A stretch of 64,000 nucleotides of DNA from Roseihalotalea indica (GCF_022458895.1 NZ_JAINFL010000008.1:62001-126000); one strand, 5' to 3'; positions 28,736 to 38,247 are shown, counted from the first letter of the stretch. Numbers and translations are program-made. Notes: generated from the letters alone by a model not told the origin.

Positions 28736-29617
28736 ATGAATATAGCGGTACTTTCCCGTAACCCAAATTTATACTCTACCGAACGATTAGTAGAAGCAGC
28801 AAAAAAAAGAGGACACCATGTCCAGGTGATCGATCATCTTAGATGCAATATTGAAATTGAGAAGAAAAAGCCCCGGATTTTCTATAAAGGCGAATACCTG
28901 GAAGACTTCCAGGCCGTCATTCCTCGTATTGGAGCATCCGTTACCTTTTATGGCACTGCGGTAGTCCGTCAGTTTGAAATGATGAAGGTGTACTCTACGG
29001 TAGAATCCGTAGCACTGGTTCGCTCGCGAGATAAGTTGCGTAGCTTGCAAATTCTGGCCCGAGCGGGGTTAGGTTTGCCCAAAACGGCATTTACCAACTA
29101 CACCAAAGACGTAGGTCAGGTTATTGACTCGGTAGGAGGTGCTCCCTGCGTAATTAAATTACTGGAAGGCACCCAGGGCTTGGGAGTGGTACTGGCCGAA
29201 ACCCGCAAAGCAGCGGAATCGGTGCTGGAAGCCTTTAATGGGCTGAAGGCCCGGGTTATTGTACAGGAATACATTAAAGAATCTAAAGGCGCTGACATTC
29301 GGGCTTTTGTAGTAGGCGACCAGGTGGTTGGAGCTATGAAGCGGCAAGCCAAAGAAGGCGAGTTTCGGTCTAATCTGCACCGGGGCGGTTCAGCCGAAGT
29401 TGTCACACTATCTGATAAAGAGGAATACGCAGCCCTTCGTGCGGCCAAAGCCATGAACCTGAGTGTGGCTGGCGTAGATATGCTACAATCCTCTCGAGGC
29501 CCCCTCATTCTGGAAGTAAACTCCTCTCCTGGCCTGGAAGGCATTGAAAGTGCTACCGGAGATGACATTGCCGGCAAAATCATCCGCCACATTGAACGCA
29601 ATGTAGACGAGGATTGA
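28736..29617 (+). CDS. rimK: RimK-family ATP-grasp ligase
   Basis: 293 aa, the usual length. RimK adds glutamate residues to the C-terminus of ribosomal protein S6, though family members also act on other substrates. The preATP-grasp start is [20 protein letters not shown], followed by the ATP-grasp fold at about 95-285: [56 protein letters not shown] and the metal site [22 protein letters not shown] at 28700-28707 is a near match to the -7 element. It is single and not part of a recognisable operon. Confidence 0.88.
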   Translation: MNIAVLSRNPNLYSTERLVEAAKKRGHHVQVIDHLRCNIEIEKKKPRIFYKGEYLEDFQAVIPRIGASVTFYGTAVVRQFEMMKVYSTVESVALVRSRDKLRSLQILARAGLGLPKTAFTNYTKDVGQVIDSVGGAPCVIKLLEGTQGLGVVLAETRKAAESVLEAFNGLKARVIVQEYIKESKGADIRAFVVGDQVVGAMKRQAKEGEFRSNLHRGGSAEVVTLSDKEEYAALRAAKAMNLSVAGVDMLQSSRGPLILEVNSSPGLEGIESATGDDIAGKIIRHIERNVDED

Positions 29618-30018
29618 CTGCCGGAAGAAGCAGGTTTCCTGCCATGAACATTAGCTTTGCCTTAGATTATATCAAGTGCTGATCAACGGATCAGTAAGCG
29701 GTCAAAAGCCTGAGGGTATAGAGATGGCTTACTGCATGCTAGAAAACAATCTATTAGCCCGTCAATGGCTATTGATAAACCATACCGCCGGGATTGTTAA
29801 TTCCCAACTTGAAACCGACTAGAATAACCAGATTGGTGGGAATAAAATAACAGGTTCACTTTTCCCACCATGACTTTTGAATTAAAGGATGAGCATTGGA
29901 AATAGAAAGTGCTCGTTTCCATCTCAATACACCTCCCGTTGCCTTTTAACTCGTGAAAAGCATATCCAACAATGCAAATAATTCATTGTTAAGTATCTGT
30001 TACTTCAAACACACAACC
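29618..30018. other. Intergenic gap before the macrodomain gene
   Basis: About 400 bases without a convincing gene. An in-frame extension of the macrodomain frame reaches back to 29953, but it does not look like part of the domain. A short GCAGGTTTCCTGC hairpin lies shortly after the RimK-like gene. I see no tRNA and no clear promoter. Confidence 0.5.
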
Positions 30019-30525
30019 ATGAAAATCAGCCTGCAACGAGGAGATATCACTGAAATACAGGTAGATGCCGTAGTGAATGCCGCTAACAGCTCACTGATGG
30101 GCGGCGGCGGTGTAGACGGTGCCATTCACCGAAAGGGCGGTCCGGCCATTCTGGAAGAGTGCAGAAAAATCCGGGATAAACAGGGAAAATGCCCTACCGG
30201 GGAGGCAGTCATCACCACGGCCGGAAACCTGCCCGCTACTTATGTAATTCATACGGTGGGGCCAGTGTGGAACGGTGGGCATAAAGACGAAGCCGATAAA
30301 CTAAGCAACTGCTATCGCAACTCCCTGAAACTGGCCGAAGAGCATAACGTAAAGCGGATTGCTTTCCCTAACATCAGCACCGGAATATACGGTTACCCTA
30401 AAGATAAAGCTGCCGAAATAGCCGTCAATGAGGTTCAGCATTACCAAAGCGATACCCTAGAGGAAGTGGTTTTTGTGTGCTTTGATGAAGAGAATTATCG
30501 CCTGTACGAACAACAGCTCGAGTGA
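30019..30525 (+). CDS. Macrodomain protein (O-acetyl-ADP-ribose deacetylase-like)
   Basis: 168 aa from the ATG at 30019, which begins the domain directly ([20 protein letters not shown]); an upstream in-frame ATG at 29953 would add an unconserved tail. The ADP-ribose-binding motifs are clear: [20 protein letters not shown] (about residues 19-38) and [20 protein letters not shown] (about 118-137). This is the YmdB/MacroD group, which hydrolyses O-acetyl-ADP-ribose and removes mono-ADP-ribose from proteins. It is cytoplasmic and stands alone. Confidence 0.92.
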   Translation: MKISLQRGDITEIQVDAVVNAANSSLMGGGGVDGAIHRKGGPAILEECRKIRDKQGKCPTGEAVITTAGNLPATYVIHTVGPVWNGGHKDEADKLSNCYRNSLKLAEEHNVKRIAFPNISTGIYGYPKDKAAEIAVNEVQHYQSDTLEEVVFVCFDEENYRLYEQQLE

Positions 30526-30633
30526 TTAATCAATAAGCACTGCTTTTATCATTTCAATTTGCAGAAGGCAGTTGTTAAAATCTTTATACCTTCGCCCAAA
30601 ACTAATTTATTACACTAACCAAGCTACCCATTC

Positions 30634-31338
30634 ATGTCTGTAACCGAGATTAAGCCCATTGCCATGCCGGGCACCCATCAGAATTTTCTTAAGTTCTTTA
30701 AGCGACAACAAGAGCCCGCTGGTGCCAAGGTGCTGGATGTAGGAGCCGGACACGGAGCGTTCAGCAAGCAGCTACATGAGATGGGCTATCAGGTCTCGGC
30801 CTGCGACCTTTTTCCCGAAATCTTCCATTACGACCAGATTGAGTGTAAGAAGGTAGACATCACTCAGCCTTTTCCGTACGAGGATAACTCGTTTGATATG
30901 ATTATGGCTATTGAGGTAATGGAACACATTAACGACCACGAAAACTTTTTTAAAGAAGCAAGCCGCATTCTCAAACCCAACGGCAGACTGTATATTTCTA
31001 CTCCCAACATCTTATCCCTCAAATCCAGAATCCGGTTTTTGTTCAGTGGTTTTTACTACAGTTTCCAGCCATTAAATTTAAAGAACTACGATGGCTTACA
31101 GCACGTAGCTTCGCTAACGGTAGATCAATACAATTACATCGCCATCCGGCAGGGGTTTAATGCCGCCGAGGTAGAAATTGACAAAAAGCAAAGCACCTCC
31201 CGCTGGCTGTTAGCCTTTTTCTCCCCCTTTCTGTGGCTATACCCCAAACTCAAGAAAATCGGCCAAATCCACAATACGCAAAAGCTCCTACTTGGCCGCC
31301 TGTTACTGCTTACGTTTCGGAATAACCCGGATGCATAA
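30634..31338 (+). CDS. Class I SAM-dependent methyltransferase (UbiG/Methyltransf_23-like)
   Basis: 234 aa. The SAM-binding motif AKVLDVGAGHGAFSKQLHEM (about residues 31-50), acidic strand end ACDLFPEIFHYD, and FDMIMAIEVMEHINDHENFF motif IV (about 88-107) are typical, followed by LKPNGRLYISTPNILSL. The C-terminus contains hydrophobic helices (WLLAFFSPFLWLYPKL), as in methyltransferases that act on lipids or cell-surface sugars. The substrate is unknown. A TACCTTCG sequence about 40 bases upstream may be a weak -7 element. Confidence 0.82.
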   Translation: MSVTEIKPIAMPGTHQNFLKFFKRQQEPAGAKVLDVGAGHGAFSKQLHEMGYQVSACDLFPEIFHYDQIECKKVDITQPFPYEDNSFDMIMAIEVMEHINDHENFFKEASRILKPNGRLYISTPNILSLKSRIRFLFSGFYYSFQPLNLKNYDGLQHVASLTVDQYNYIAIRQGFNAAEVEIDKKQSTSRWLLAFFSPFLWLYPKLKKIGQIHNTQKLLLGRLLLLTFRNNPDA

Positions 31339-31394
31339 AAGAATACTTCTGACCATATTGATCTTTACATATAGTCGGTTAAAAATAAAGGGAC

Positions 31395-32261
31395 TTACTC
31401 CAGCTTCTTCTTAATAACGCCGCCTTTGGTATCGTTTACGTTGTATTCTACCATAAAGGCCTGGGGGTCAATACCTTCTACCAGGTTGTGTAGGCGGCGC
31501 AGGTCCAGGCGGGTGACGATGGTGTGGATGATATCGATGTCCGAGGAGAGGTGGGGCATCTTTTTATAGCCGCGTTTGCCCTGATAGATGGTCACGCCGT
31601 AACCCATAGTTTCGGTAATGGCCTCCCGGATCTCTTCACTTTTGGGAGATACAATCGTGACTCCGATATATTCTTCAATACCATGAATGATATAGTCGGT
31701 GGTGCGGGAAGCAACCAGGTAAGTTAGAATAGAGTATAGGGCTACTTCCACATCAATCACCATAGCGGCAATCATAAACAAAATCACATTGAAGATTAGT
31801 ATTACGGTGCCGATGGTGGCCCGGAACTTTTTACCCAGGTAAATAGCCAGGATCTCTGTGCCGTCGATCACTGCCCCGCCCCGTACGGTGAAGCCAATGC
31901 CCGCCCCCAGAAAAATACCTCCGAAAATGGCGATCAGCAGTTTGTCTTCCGTGAGCGAGGGTACTTCAATCAGGTACAGCATGACGGCAAATACCAAGAT
32001 GGAAAATACGGATTTTAACGCCAGAATGCGGGAAATCTGCCGGTACCCCAGGTAGATAAACGGCGCATTGATGATCACGACCAACCAGGCGATGTTCCAA
32101 CCCGTTACATGGTTGATCAACAGCGAAACCCCGGTCACGCCTCCATCCAGAAAATGATTGGGCAGCAAGAATCCCTTTAATCCCACACTAGCTAAAGCGA
32201 TGCCTACGGCGATCAGCACGAACTCGATCCACCTGCGCCGAAGTAAAAATTGTCGATCCAC
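31395..32261 (-). CDS. YitT-family membrane protein (DUF161/DUF2179)
   Basis: 288 aa starting with GTG; no ATG is near. Five or six membrane segments occupy about residues 12-200 (FVLIAVGIALASVGLKGF, the conserved GGVTGVSLL loop, and GAGIGFTVRGGAVIDGTEILA). The C-terminal DUF2179 domain (about 205-285) has TETMGYGVTIYQGKRGYKK and IIHTIVTRLDLRRLHNLV. The family is common in Firmicutes and Bacteroidota; its transport substrate is not established. GAAAGATA at 32283-32290 is a near match to a -7 element on the minus strand. Confidence 0.9.
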   Translation of the reverse strand: MDRQFLLRRRWIEFVLIAVGIALASVGLKGFLLPNHFLDGGVTGVSLLINHVTGWNIAWLVVIINAPFIYLGYRQISRILALKSVFSILVFAVMLYLIEVPSLTEDKLLIAIFGGIFLGAGIGFTVRGGAVIDGTEILAIYLGKKFRATIGTVILIFNVILFMIAAMVIDVEVALYSILTYLVASRTTDYIIHGIEEYIGVTIVSPKSEEIREAITETMGYGVTIYQGKRGYKKMPHLSSDIDIIHTIVTRLDLRRLHNLVEGIDPQAFMVEYNVNDTKGGVIKKKLE

Positions 32262-32466
32262 AGCACAAAAAATTAGTTATCAGAAAGATACGGGGGGAAA
32301 TTAAACATAAAAGCCCGACGGGAAAAATATGAGCCGCAGGGGAATAAAAAAATGCATCCCTCTGAGAACTTCAGCAGAAAGCAAGGGGACGACGCCCGTC
32401 AGGTGCCATTTCTCTAATATCCTTAATAGCTACTGATCAGTGCTTCTTCAGTCGATCGAGGTTATT

Positions 32467-32625
32467 CCGATCATTATAGAAGAAGCCATTTTCTATTTCC
32501 ACGTCTTATCGGACCGAGCGGGTAAGCGTTACCGAAAGCATTCAGTCGCAGGCTGGTACCCTGTACCGCCTCCTGCCACCCGCTTCCTGGTATATCATTG
32601 AAAGAAATCAGAATAAGTCTAATAA
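32467..32625 (+). repeat. Dispersed palindromic repeat, copy A
   Basis: This copy starts CCGATCATTATAGAAGAAGC and contains GCGTTACCGAAAGCATTCAG, CTGGTACCCTGTACCGCCTC and CGCTTCCTGGTATATCATTG. The GGAGGC-like and GCCTCC-like halves form an imperfect hairpin around GGTACC. Related copies are at 33824, 36971, 44631 and 55111. It fills much of the 32262-32759 gap, which otherwise has no gene; a minus-strand open frame here is made of repeat sequence. Confidence 0.65.
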
Positions 32626-32759
32626 GTAAAACCCTAACCATCCTACTAGTAGGGCATTGCTTCTTTCTAAACGGGAGGTTTTTTGCCGGGATGATCGTTG
32701 TGGGTTGGCGATAAAAGCTGTATACTAGCGGCTCACATTTCATCAAGAACACCCTACCT

Positions 32760-33827
32760 ATGGCACAACCGATTCGAGTACTGGTCGTAGGCTGCGGAAA
32801 TATGGGAGCCTCCCACGCCCGCGCCTATCATAAAATGGACGAATTTGAAATTGTCGGGCTGGTCAGCCGCGGCCCCGAGAGCCGGGCACGACTCTCCGAC
32901 GAGCTGGGCGGCCTTCCTCAGTTCAGTGATTTCTACGAAGCTCTGAAGGAAACCACACCCGATGCAGTTTCGGTCAACACCTACCCCGATACCCACGCTG
33001 AGTATGTAACGGCCAGCTTAAAAGCCGGAGCCCATGTGTTTGTAGAGAAGCCGCTGGCTAATACGGTAGAAGAATGCGAAGAAATTGTGCGGGTTGCTAA
33101 CGAGAGTGGCAAGAAGTTACTGATTGGCTACATTGTGCGGGTACACCCGGCATGGCAGAAATTTATTGAGATTTCTCAGACCCTGGGCAAGCCCCTGGTG
33201 ATGCGGATGAACCTCAACCAGCAGAGCAGCGGCAAAACCTGGGAAACGCACAAAAATCTGATGAAGTCCATGTCGCCCATCGTAGACTGCGGCGTGCACT
33301 ACGTGGATGTGATGTGCCTGATGACGAAAGCCAACCCCATTCGGGTAAATGGTATCGGTGCCCGCCTCACCGATGAGGTAGCTCCCGACATGTATAATTA
33401 TGGGCATCTTCAGGTAACGTTTGACGACGGCTCAGTGGGATGGTACGAAGCGGGCTGGGGACCGATGATGAGCGAAACCGCTTTCTTTGTGAAGGATGTC
33501 ATTGGCCCGAAAGGCTGCGTCAGCATTATGGAATCGCAAAGTGCTTCCGACGATGTGGATGCTCATTCTAAAACCAATGCCCTTAAGATACATCATGCCG
33601 ACCGGGATGCTAACGGGCAGTTTAGCAAAACAGATGAGATCGTCAGCACGGCCGATGAACCCGACCACCAGGGGTTATGCGACCGGGAACAGGAACTGTT
33701 CTACAAAGCCATCAGCGAAGATATGGACTTATCGCAGCACCATCAGGATGCCATTAACAGCCTGCGGGTAGTATTGGCGGCTGATGAGTCGTTCAAAACC
33801 GGCAAAACGGTTGAGTTAAGTAAGTAG
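32760..33827 (+). CDS. Gfo/Idh/MocA-family oxidoreductase (cytoplasmic)
   Basis: 355 aa. An N-terminal Rossmann fold with VLVVGCGNMGASHARAYHKM (GxGxxG at about residues 11-16), the VEKPLANTVEECE motif with Lys97 at about 95-107, and a C-terminal alpha/beta substrate domain beginning about residue 125 with GYIVRVHPAWQKFIEI and CGVHYVDVM (His-bearing). It oxidises or reduces a sugar, inositol or similar polyol with NAD(P). There is no signal peptide. Its stop codon lies at the edge of an inverted copy of the dispersed palindromic repeat. Confidence 0.9.
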   Translation: MAQPIRVLVVGCGNMGASHARAYHKMDEFEIVGLVSRGPESRARLSDELGGLPQFSDFYEALKETTPDAVSVNTYPDTHAEYVTASLKAGAHVFVEKPLANTVEECEEIVRVANESGKKLLIGYIVRVHPAWQKFIEISQTLGKPLVMRMNLNQQSSGKTWETHKNLMKSMSPIVDCGVHYVDVMCLMTKANPIRVNGIGARLTDEVAPDMYNYGHLQVTFDDGSVGWYEAGWGPMMSETAFFVKDVIGPKGCVSIMESQSASDDVDAHSKTNALKIHHADRDANGQFSKTDEIVSTADEPDHQGLCDREQELFYKAISEDMDLSQHHQDAINSLRVVLAADESFKTGKTVELSK

Positions 33828-33985
33828 GTATTATCTTGCTTTCCTTTTTATAACATATCAGGAGGCGGTATAAGGTACCAGCCTCCTGCTGACTGCCTCC
33901 GGTAACACTTCCCGCTCGCTTGGTATTATCGACTCATAAGAGGCCGACTTACCGGCTCTTTTCCGTAAAAAAGAGATAATGACTG
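33824..33985 (-). repeat. Dispersed palindromic repeat, copy B (inverted)
   Basis: On the minus strand this reads ACCGGAGGCAGTCAGCAGG, CTGGTACCTTATACCGCCTC and then AAGCAAGATAATACCTACT, almost as in copy C. It is the only inverted copy of the five. Its end overlaps the stop codon of the oxidoreductase gene. It makes up most of the 33828-34077 gap. Confidence 0.7.
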
Positions 33986-34077
33986 GTGCATAAAATCAGG
34001 AAAAATTCATAAATTAACCGATTCTATTGAATTAGTAGAGTTTTGTATTTTGCGCGTTCCTGAATTTTCCATTTTTA

Positions 34078-35160
34078 ATGCACATTTTTAACCTATTCTC
34101 TCATCTCGCCCACCAAGGGCGTCGTTTGGCCTCATTTCGCCTCAACCGTTTTAATCAAGTACTTACCGTTGCCAGCATCCTGCTATTAGCAGCGCAAAGC
34201 CGCTTACCAGAGCTTACTTCAGCTCCGGATGATCCTTTTGAAGCATACACTGACACTGTCCCGGGTACCTCCTTTGGCCTGGAGATGATCCCAATTTCCG
34301 GTGGCAGTTTCATGATGGGCAGCCCCGATTCGGAAGAATCCCGTAACGATGATGAAGGCCCACAGGTAGAAATTACGGTAGACTCTTTCTGGATGGCCAA
34401 ATACGAAATTCCCTGGGATCTCTACGAAGTATTCGTGTTTCAGGAACTGGAAAAGCGGTACGCCGAGGAAGCGGGCGGCATTGAGAATGCCAATATTCCT
34501 GATGTAGACGCAGTTTCGCGTCCAACCCCTCCTTACCTGGATATGAGCTTTAATATGGGTAAATACGGCTACCCCGCCATCTGCATGACCCAGTACGCTG
34601 CCAGCCAGTTTTGCAAATGGCTCTCGGCCAAAACCGGCGATTTCTACCGCTTGCCTACTGAAGCCGAATGGGAATACGCCTGCCGGGCCGGTACTACCAC
34701 TGCCTACTCGTTTGGCGATGATGTATCGCAACTAGATGACTATGCCTGGCACTACGGGAATACCTACGGTGGATACGAGAAAGTGGGCACTAAAAAACCT
34801 AACCCCTGGGGCTTGTACGATATGCACGGCAATGTAGCCGAATGGACACTGGACCAATATAATCCGGCATACTACGCCAGCTTAGATCAGGCTACTGCTC
34901 TCAATCCCTGGAATAAACCCACAGAATTATACCCGAGAACGGCCCGAGGCGGATCTTACGATGATGACCCGGAGATGCTACGCTCGGCAGCTCGTATGCC
35001 ATCTAGCCCCCAATGGAAACAACAAGACCCACAGATACCAAAAAGCCGCTGGTGGCACACTGATGCCCGCTGGGTGGGCATCCGCCTGATTCGCCCCAAA
35101 ACAGCTCCTTCGCCCGAAGAACAGGAAAATTTCTGGATAGAACCGATTGAGGATTTGTAA
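34078..35160 (+). CDS. FGE/SUMF1-fold protein without the FGE active-site cysteines
   Basis: 360 aa. A hydrophobic N-terminal stretch (LTVASILLLAA, about residues 24-42) suggests export or a membrane anchor. The formylglycine-generating-enzyme fold (PF03781) covers about 65-340: IPISGGSFMMGSPDSEESRN, FYRLPTEAEWEYACRAGTT, NPWGLYDMHGNVAEWTLDQY and TARGGSYDDDPEMLRSAARM. True FGE enzymes carry two cysteines after RGGS; here the region is DDDPEM with none, so it probably does not oxidise sulfatase cysteines. Such copies act as structural or carbohydrate-linked proteins; GldK and GldJ are similar examples in gliding motility. Confidence 0.85.
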   Translation: MHIFNLFSHLAHQGRRLASFRLNRFNQVLTVASILLLAAQSRLPELTSAPDDPFEAYTDTVPGTSFGLEMIPISGGSFMMGSPDSEESRNDDEGPQVEITVDSFWMAKYEIPWDLYEVFVFQELEKRYAEEAGGIENANIPDVDAVSRPTPPYLDMSFNMGKYGYPAICMTQYAASQFCKWLSAKTGDFYRLPTEAEWEYACRAGTTTAYSFGDDVSQLDDYAWHYGNTYGGYEKVGTKKPNPWGLYDMHGNVAEWTLDQYNPAYYASLDQATALNPWNKPTELYPRTARGGSYDDDPEMLRSAARMPSSPQWKQQDPQIPKSRWWHTDARWVGIRLIRPKTAPSPEEQENFWIEPIEDL

Positions 35161-35538
35161 ATTAGGGATTAGGTGTTGGGTTTTAGGAATTAGAAGAGAA
35201 GGCGGAAACGGAGACAGAAGGAGTGAATTAGAGAAATTAGGCTTGCAAGGGCACAGGAGATTAAATTCAGGAGACCGCAGAAAGAAAATCGAAGGAATTG
35301 ATTCGGAGACTTCGGAAGTTTTTGGTGTTGATATGTCCTGAGGGTGTTTGGGGTCTTAAACTCCCGAACTCTCCGACGAAGTTCTACTCTGGGAAAGGAA
35401 AGAGCTTCAGGGCTGCCACGCACACCTCTGAGCCACCTGAACTTGGAACACTAAACTTAGTACTCTAAACGATTAACAATTCAACAATCAACAATAAAAC
35501 AATCGGACCATCGAACAATAAACCAAAACTCTAGAACT
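35161..35538. repeat. Word-repeat gap before the Tat-exported oxidoreductase
   Basis: No gene is seen. The first bases after the stop are a near-repeating run (ATTAGGGATTAGGTGTTGGG). The last 80 bases, about 35450-35530, repeat the words ATTCAACAATCAACAATAAA and ACAATCGGACCATCG, closely like 9560-9615 upstream of the PL8 fusion. Both gaps also contain AACTTCCGAAGTC-like sequence near the middle, in opposite orientation. Confidence 0.45.
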
Positions 35539-36861
35539 ATGGACAAGAACCTAGCTATGAATCGAAGAAAGTTTGTAAAAAGCTCAGCGGCAGCTACCGC
35601 CGGGGGACTACTAATCAGCCAGCTACCGGTTGAAGCCAGCGCTTACGTGCGAGGGAACGCAACGATCAAAGTAGCCCTTATTGGCTGCGGAGGTAGAGGT
35701 AGTGGTGCCGCCAGCCAGGCACTAAGCACCGAACAAGACGTAAAGCTGGTAGCCATGTGCGATGCCTTCCGCGATCGCCTGGATGACTGCTACAAAAACT
35801 TAACAGAGAAGCACGGAAAATCCGGCCGGATAGATGTGCCAGAAGACCACAAGTTTGTTGGCTTTGATGGTTATAAAGAAGCTATTGCCTTAGCCGATGT
35901 AGTCATTCTTACCACCCCTCCCGGCTTCCGCCCTATCCACTTTGAGGAAGCTGTGAATGCCGGAAAGCACATTTTCATGGAGAAGCCCGTGGCAACCGAT
36001 GCTCCTGGTGTGCGCAAAGTGCTGGAACTTGCCAAGAAGGCCAAAGAAAAGAATCTGAACGTAGTAGTAGGCTTGCAACGCCATTACCAACCCAGCTACC
36101 TGGCCATGATGGAGCGCATCCACAACGGGGAGATTGGGGATATCGTAAGTGGGCAGGTATACTGGAATAGCAGCGGAGTATGGGTACGTCCGCGCGAAGC
36201 CAGCCAGACCGAAATGGAATACCAGATGCGCAACTGGTACTACTTCACCTGGCTCTGCGGCGATCATATCCTCGAGCAGCATATTCATAATATTGACGTA
36301 GCCAACTGGGCGAAGCAATCGTACCCGGTGATGGCCCAGGGCATGGGTGGCCGCGAAGTACGTAAAGGCCCTGAGCACGGACAGATATTTGATCACCACT
36401 ACGTAGAATTCCACTACGAGGACGGCGCCATGATCAACAGCCAGTGCCGCCACATTGAAGGCTGCATGAACAAAGTAGCCGAATCATTTGTGGGCACCAA
36501 AGGGCGAGCAACAACCGACGGCAAAACTGAACTTACTGACCTTAAAGGGAAATCATTGTGGAGCCACCGGGGCAAAAATGACCCGAACCCTTACCAGGTA
36601 GAGCACGACCGGCTCTTTGCTACTATTGCCAATGGCGGCGAACTATTAGCCGATGCTGAGAATGGTGCAAAGAGTACTATGACTGCGATTTTGGGCCGTA
36701 TGGCGACTTATTCTGGAAAAGTAGTTACCTGGGATGAAGCACTGAACTCCGATGTGAGCCTGATGCCTGAGACCTACGCCTTTGATGCTAACCCGCCAAT
36801 AATGCCGGATGAGAACGGGTTGTATCCGATTCCCACTCCCGGAAAAACCAAAGTGATTTAA
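35539..36861 (+). CDS. Tat-exported Gfo/Idh/MocA-family oxidoreductase
   Basis: 440 aa. The N-terminus MNRRKFVKSSAAATAGG has the twin-arginine motif; the first ATG at 35539 and the one at 35557 are both possible. After export the enzyme would sit folded with its cofactor in the periplasm. VALIGCGGRGSGAASQAL (about residues 45-62) is the dinucleotide loop, FMEKPVATDAPGVRKVLEL (about 147-165) the EKP motif, and GDHILEQHIHNIDVANW contains the His pair near the active site. Its substrate is likely a sugar. A terminator follows 23 bases after the stop. Confidence 0.9.
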   Translation: MDKNLAMNRRKFVKSSAAATAGGLLISQLPVEASAYVRGNATIKVALIGCGGRGSGAASQALSTEQDVKLVAMCDAFRDRLDDCYKNLTEKHGKSGRIDVPEDHKFVGFDGYKEAIALADVVILTTPPGFRPIHFEEAVNAGKHIFMEKPVATDAPGVRKVLELAKKAKEKNLNVVVGLQRHYQPSYLAMMERIHNGEIGDIVSGQVYWNSSGVWVRPREASQTEMEYQMRNWYYFTWLCGDHILEQHIHNIDVANWAKQSYPVMAQGMGGREVRKGPEHGQIFDHHYVEFHYEDGAMINSQCRHIEGCMNKVAESFVGTKGRATTDGKTELTDLKGKSLWSHRGKNDPNPYQVEHDRLFATIANGGELLADAENGAKSTMTAILGRMATYSGKVVTWDEALNSDVSLMPETYAFDANPPIMPDENGLYPIPTPGKTKVI

Positions 36862-36883
36862 TAATCATCTTCACTCATTGCTA

Positions 36884-36921
36884 GAAGCCGTATCGAGCAC
36901 ATGCTCAATACGGCTTTTTTT
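36884..36921 (+). terminator. Rho-independent terminator after the Tat-exported oxidoreductase
   Basis: Arms GAAGCCGTATCGAGC and GCTCAATACGGCTT pair with one mismatch around a short loop and run into seven T residues. It ends the transcript of the oxidoreductase gene. Confidence 0.82.
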
Positions 36922-36970
36922 CTCCTGGCATCGCCTTTCCTATAAAATAAGCTATCACTAGCGCTTGTTT

Positions 36971-37121
36971 CGGTCATTATGCAAGAAGTCATTTTCTCTT
37001 CCCAAGGCTTATGTATAAGCGGTGCCGGAGGCAGTCAGCGAGAGGCCGTATGAAGAGACCTGCCTCCTGCCGATCGCTTCCTGGTATGTTATGAAAAAGA
37101 AAACAAGATAATACCTACTAT
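36971..37121 (+). repeat. Dispersed palindromic repeat, copy C
   Basis: It begins CGGTCATTATGCAAGAAGTC, like copy A. The middle has GGTGCCGGAGGCAGTCAGC, AGACCTGCCTCCTGCC, then CGCTTCCTGGTATG and the tail AAGATAATACCTACT shared with copy B. The GGAGGC and GCCTCC halves can fold back. It occupies the 36922-37210 gap, which has no gene. Confidence 0.7.
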
Positions 37122-37210
37122 AAACATTTTATCCACAAATCTTTTTTCTACCTAACCCTAGGTACTCAAAAAATGCCTAGCTTCGCACGCTTTTTTTAAA
37201 TGAACTGTGT

Positions 37211-37837
37211 ATGTTCTCAGAAGACCAGTGGATTGAATGGGTTGACAAACTAGCCCAGGACGATTATATCATCATTGATGATTTCATCCCGGAATCGCTT
37301 TACTATCAGATTCGCTCGTTCTTGCTCCATCAGCGAGACGAAGAGGAATTTTCCAAAGCAGGCATCGGTGCACTGGGTGAATACCAGATTAAAAACTCGG
37401 TCCGAGGTGACTTCGTCTACTGGCTGGATGCCCAGCGCGATCAGGCATTAGCGCCTTTTTTTGAACTGACACAAGAGCTTATATCCAAACTCAACCGCTA
37501 CTGCTTTCTGAGCCTGAGCGGATCAGAGTTTCATCTGGCCTACTATCCTCCCGGCACCTACTACCACCGCCATCTGGACCAGTTCCGGGAGCGCAGCAAC
37601 CGCCTGATTTCGATGGTACTTTACCTGAATGAAAACTGGAAGCCCGGTGACGGAGGTGAACTCAAGATTTTCCGCCCCGATGGTAACGATGTGCTCTGCG
37701 AACCCCACGCCCGCCGTTGCATCATCTTTAAAAGTGATGTGGTAGAACATGAAGTACTGCTCACGCATACCGACCGCTACAGCCTCACCGGCTGGCTGCT
37801 CTACCAACCGGCCTCACTGGGGTATTTGCTTTCGTAG
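37211..37837 (+). CDS. 2-oxoglutarate/Fe(II)-dependent oxygenase (prolyl hydroxylase-like)
   Basis: 208 aa, cytoplasmic. The iron triad is visible: YYHRHLDQF gives His121 and Asp123, and SDVVEHEVLL gives His180. Arg189 in HTDRYSLTGWLLY is the probable 2-oxoglutarate ligand. The middle strand RLISMVLYLNENW is typical of the prolyl 4-hydroxylase alpha-subunit type fold (PF13640). Its target, protein or small molecule, is unknown. TAGCTTCG at 37178 resembles a weak -7 element. Confidence 0.88.
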   Translation: MFSEDQWIEWVDKLAQDDYIIIDDFIPESLYYQIRSFLLHQRDEEEFSKAGIGALGEYQIKNSVRGDFVYWLDAQRDQALAPFFELTQELISKLNRYCFLSLSGSEFHLAYYPPGTYYHRHLDQFRERSNRLISMVLYLNENWKPGDGGELKIFRPDGNDVLCEPHARRCIIFKSDVVEHEVLLTHTDRYSLTGWLLYQPASLGYLLS

Positions 37838-38247
37838 TATACCGGCATGAAAGAGAGAATAGTAGCTATTCACAGAAGTTGCCTCACCGCTGGGGTATAG
37901 TTCTGTAATTCAGGTAGACATGTTTGCAACATGTGAAAAGGAGCTTCCTGGTATGCTTCATCATAACTATCCTGAAATATATTCTCACAACAAGCTTAGC
38001 AACCCGGCAAAAGTGGATGATTACGAATGGTATAACAACCCTACTAGAAATATTTTCTTAAATGCTTCTTTCGCTCTGCACTCAAATCAAATTCCTTAAA
38101 CTAGCTAGCGCTATGTACACCTAGGCGTTATACATGCTAAAATTTATATTTCCTATTTAGCCTTACTGCTTTGGAAGGACACTTTTCTTATCTAAATTAA
38201 CCTATTGCTTCTATATGCCATTTTCAACAACCTAAATACTTTTTTTT
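37838..38247. other. AT-rich gap before the second SusC gene
   Basis: About 410 bases with no gene. GGAGCTTCCTGGTATGCTTC near 37943 looks like the tail of the dispersed palindromic repeat, perhaps a decayed copy. The last 150 bases are AT-rich and must hold the promoter of the SusCD operon, but no exact TAnnTTTG is found. Confidence 0.45.

Noticed and set aside
29953..30018. Longer start for the macrodomain protein
   Set aside because: The 22 extra residues do not look conserved, while the ATG at 30019 starts exactly at the domain.
32474..32752. Minus-strand frame of 92 codons between YitT and the oxidoreductase
   Set aside because: It lies on dispersed repeat copy A and shows no protein features.
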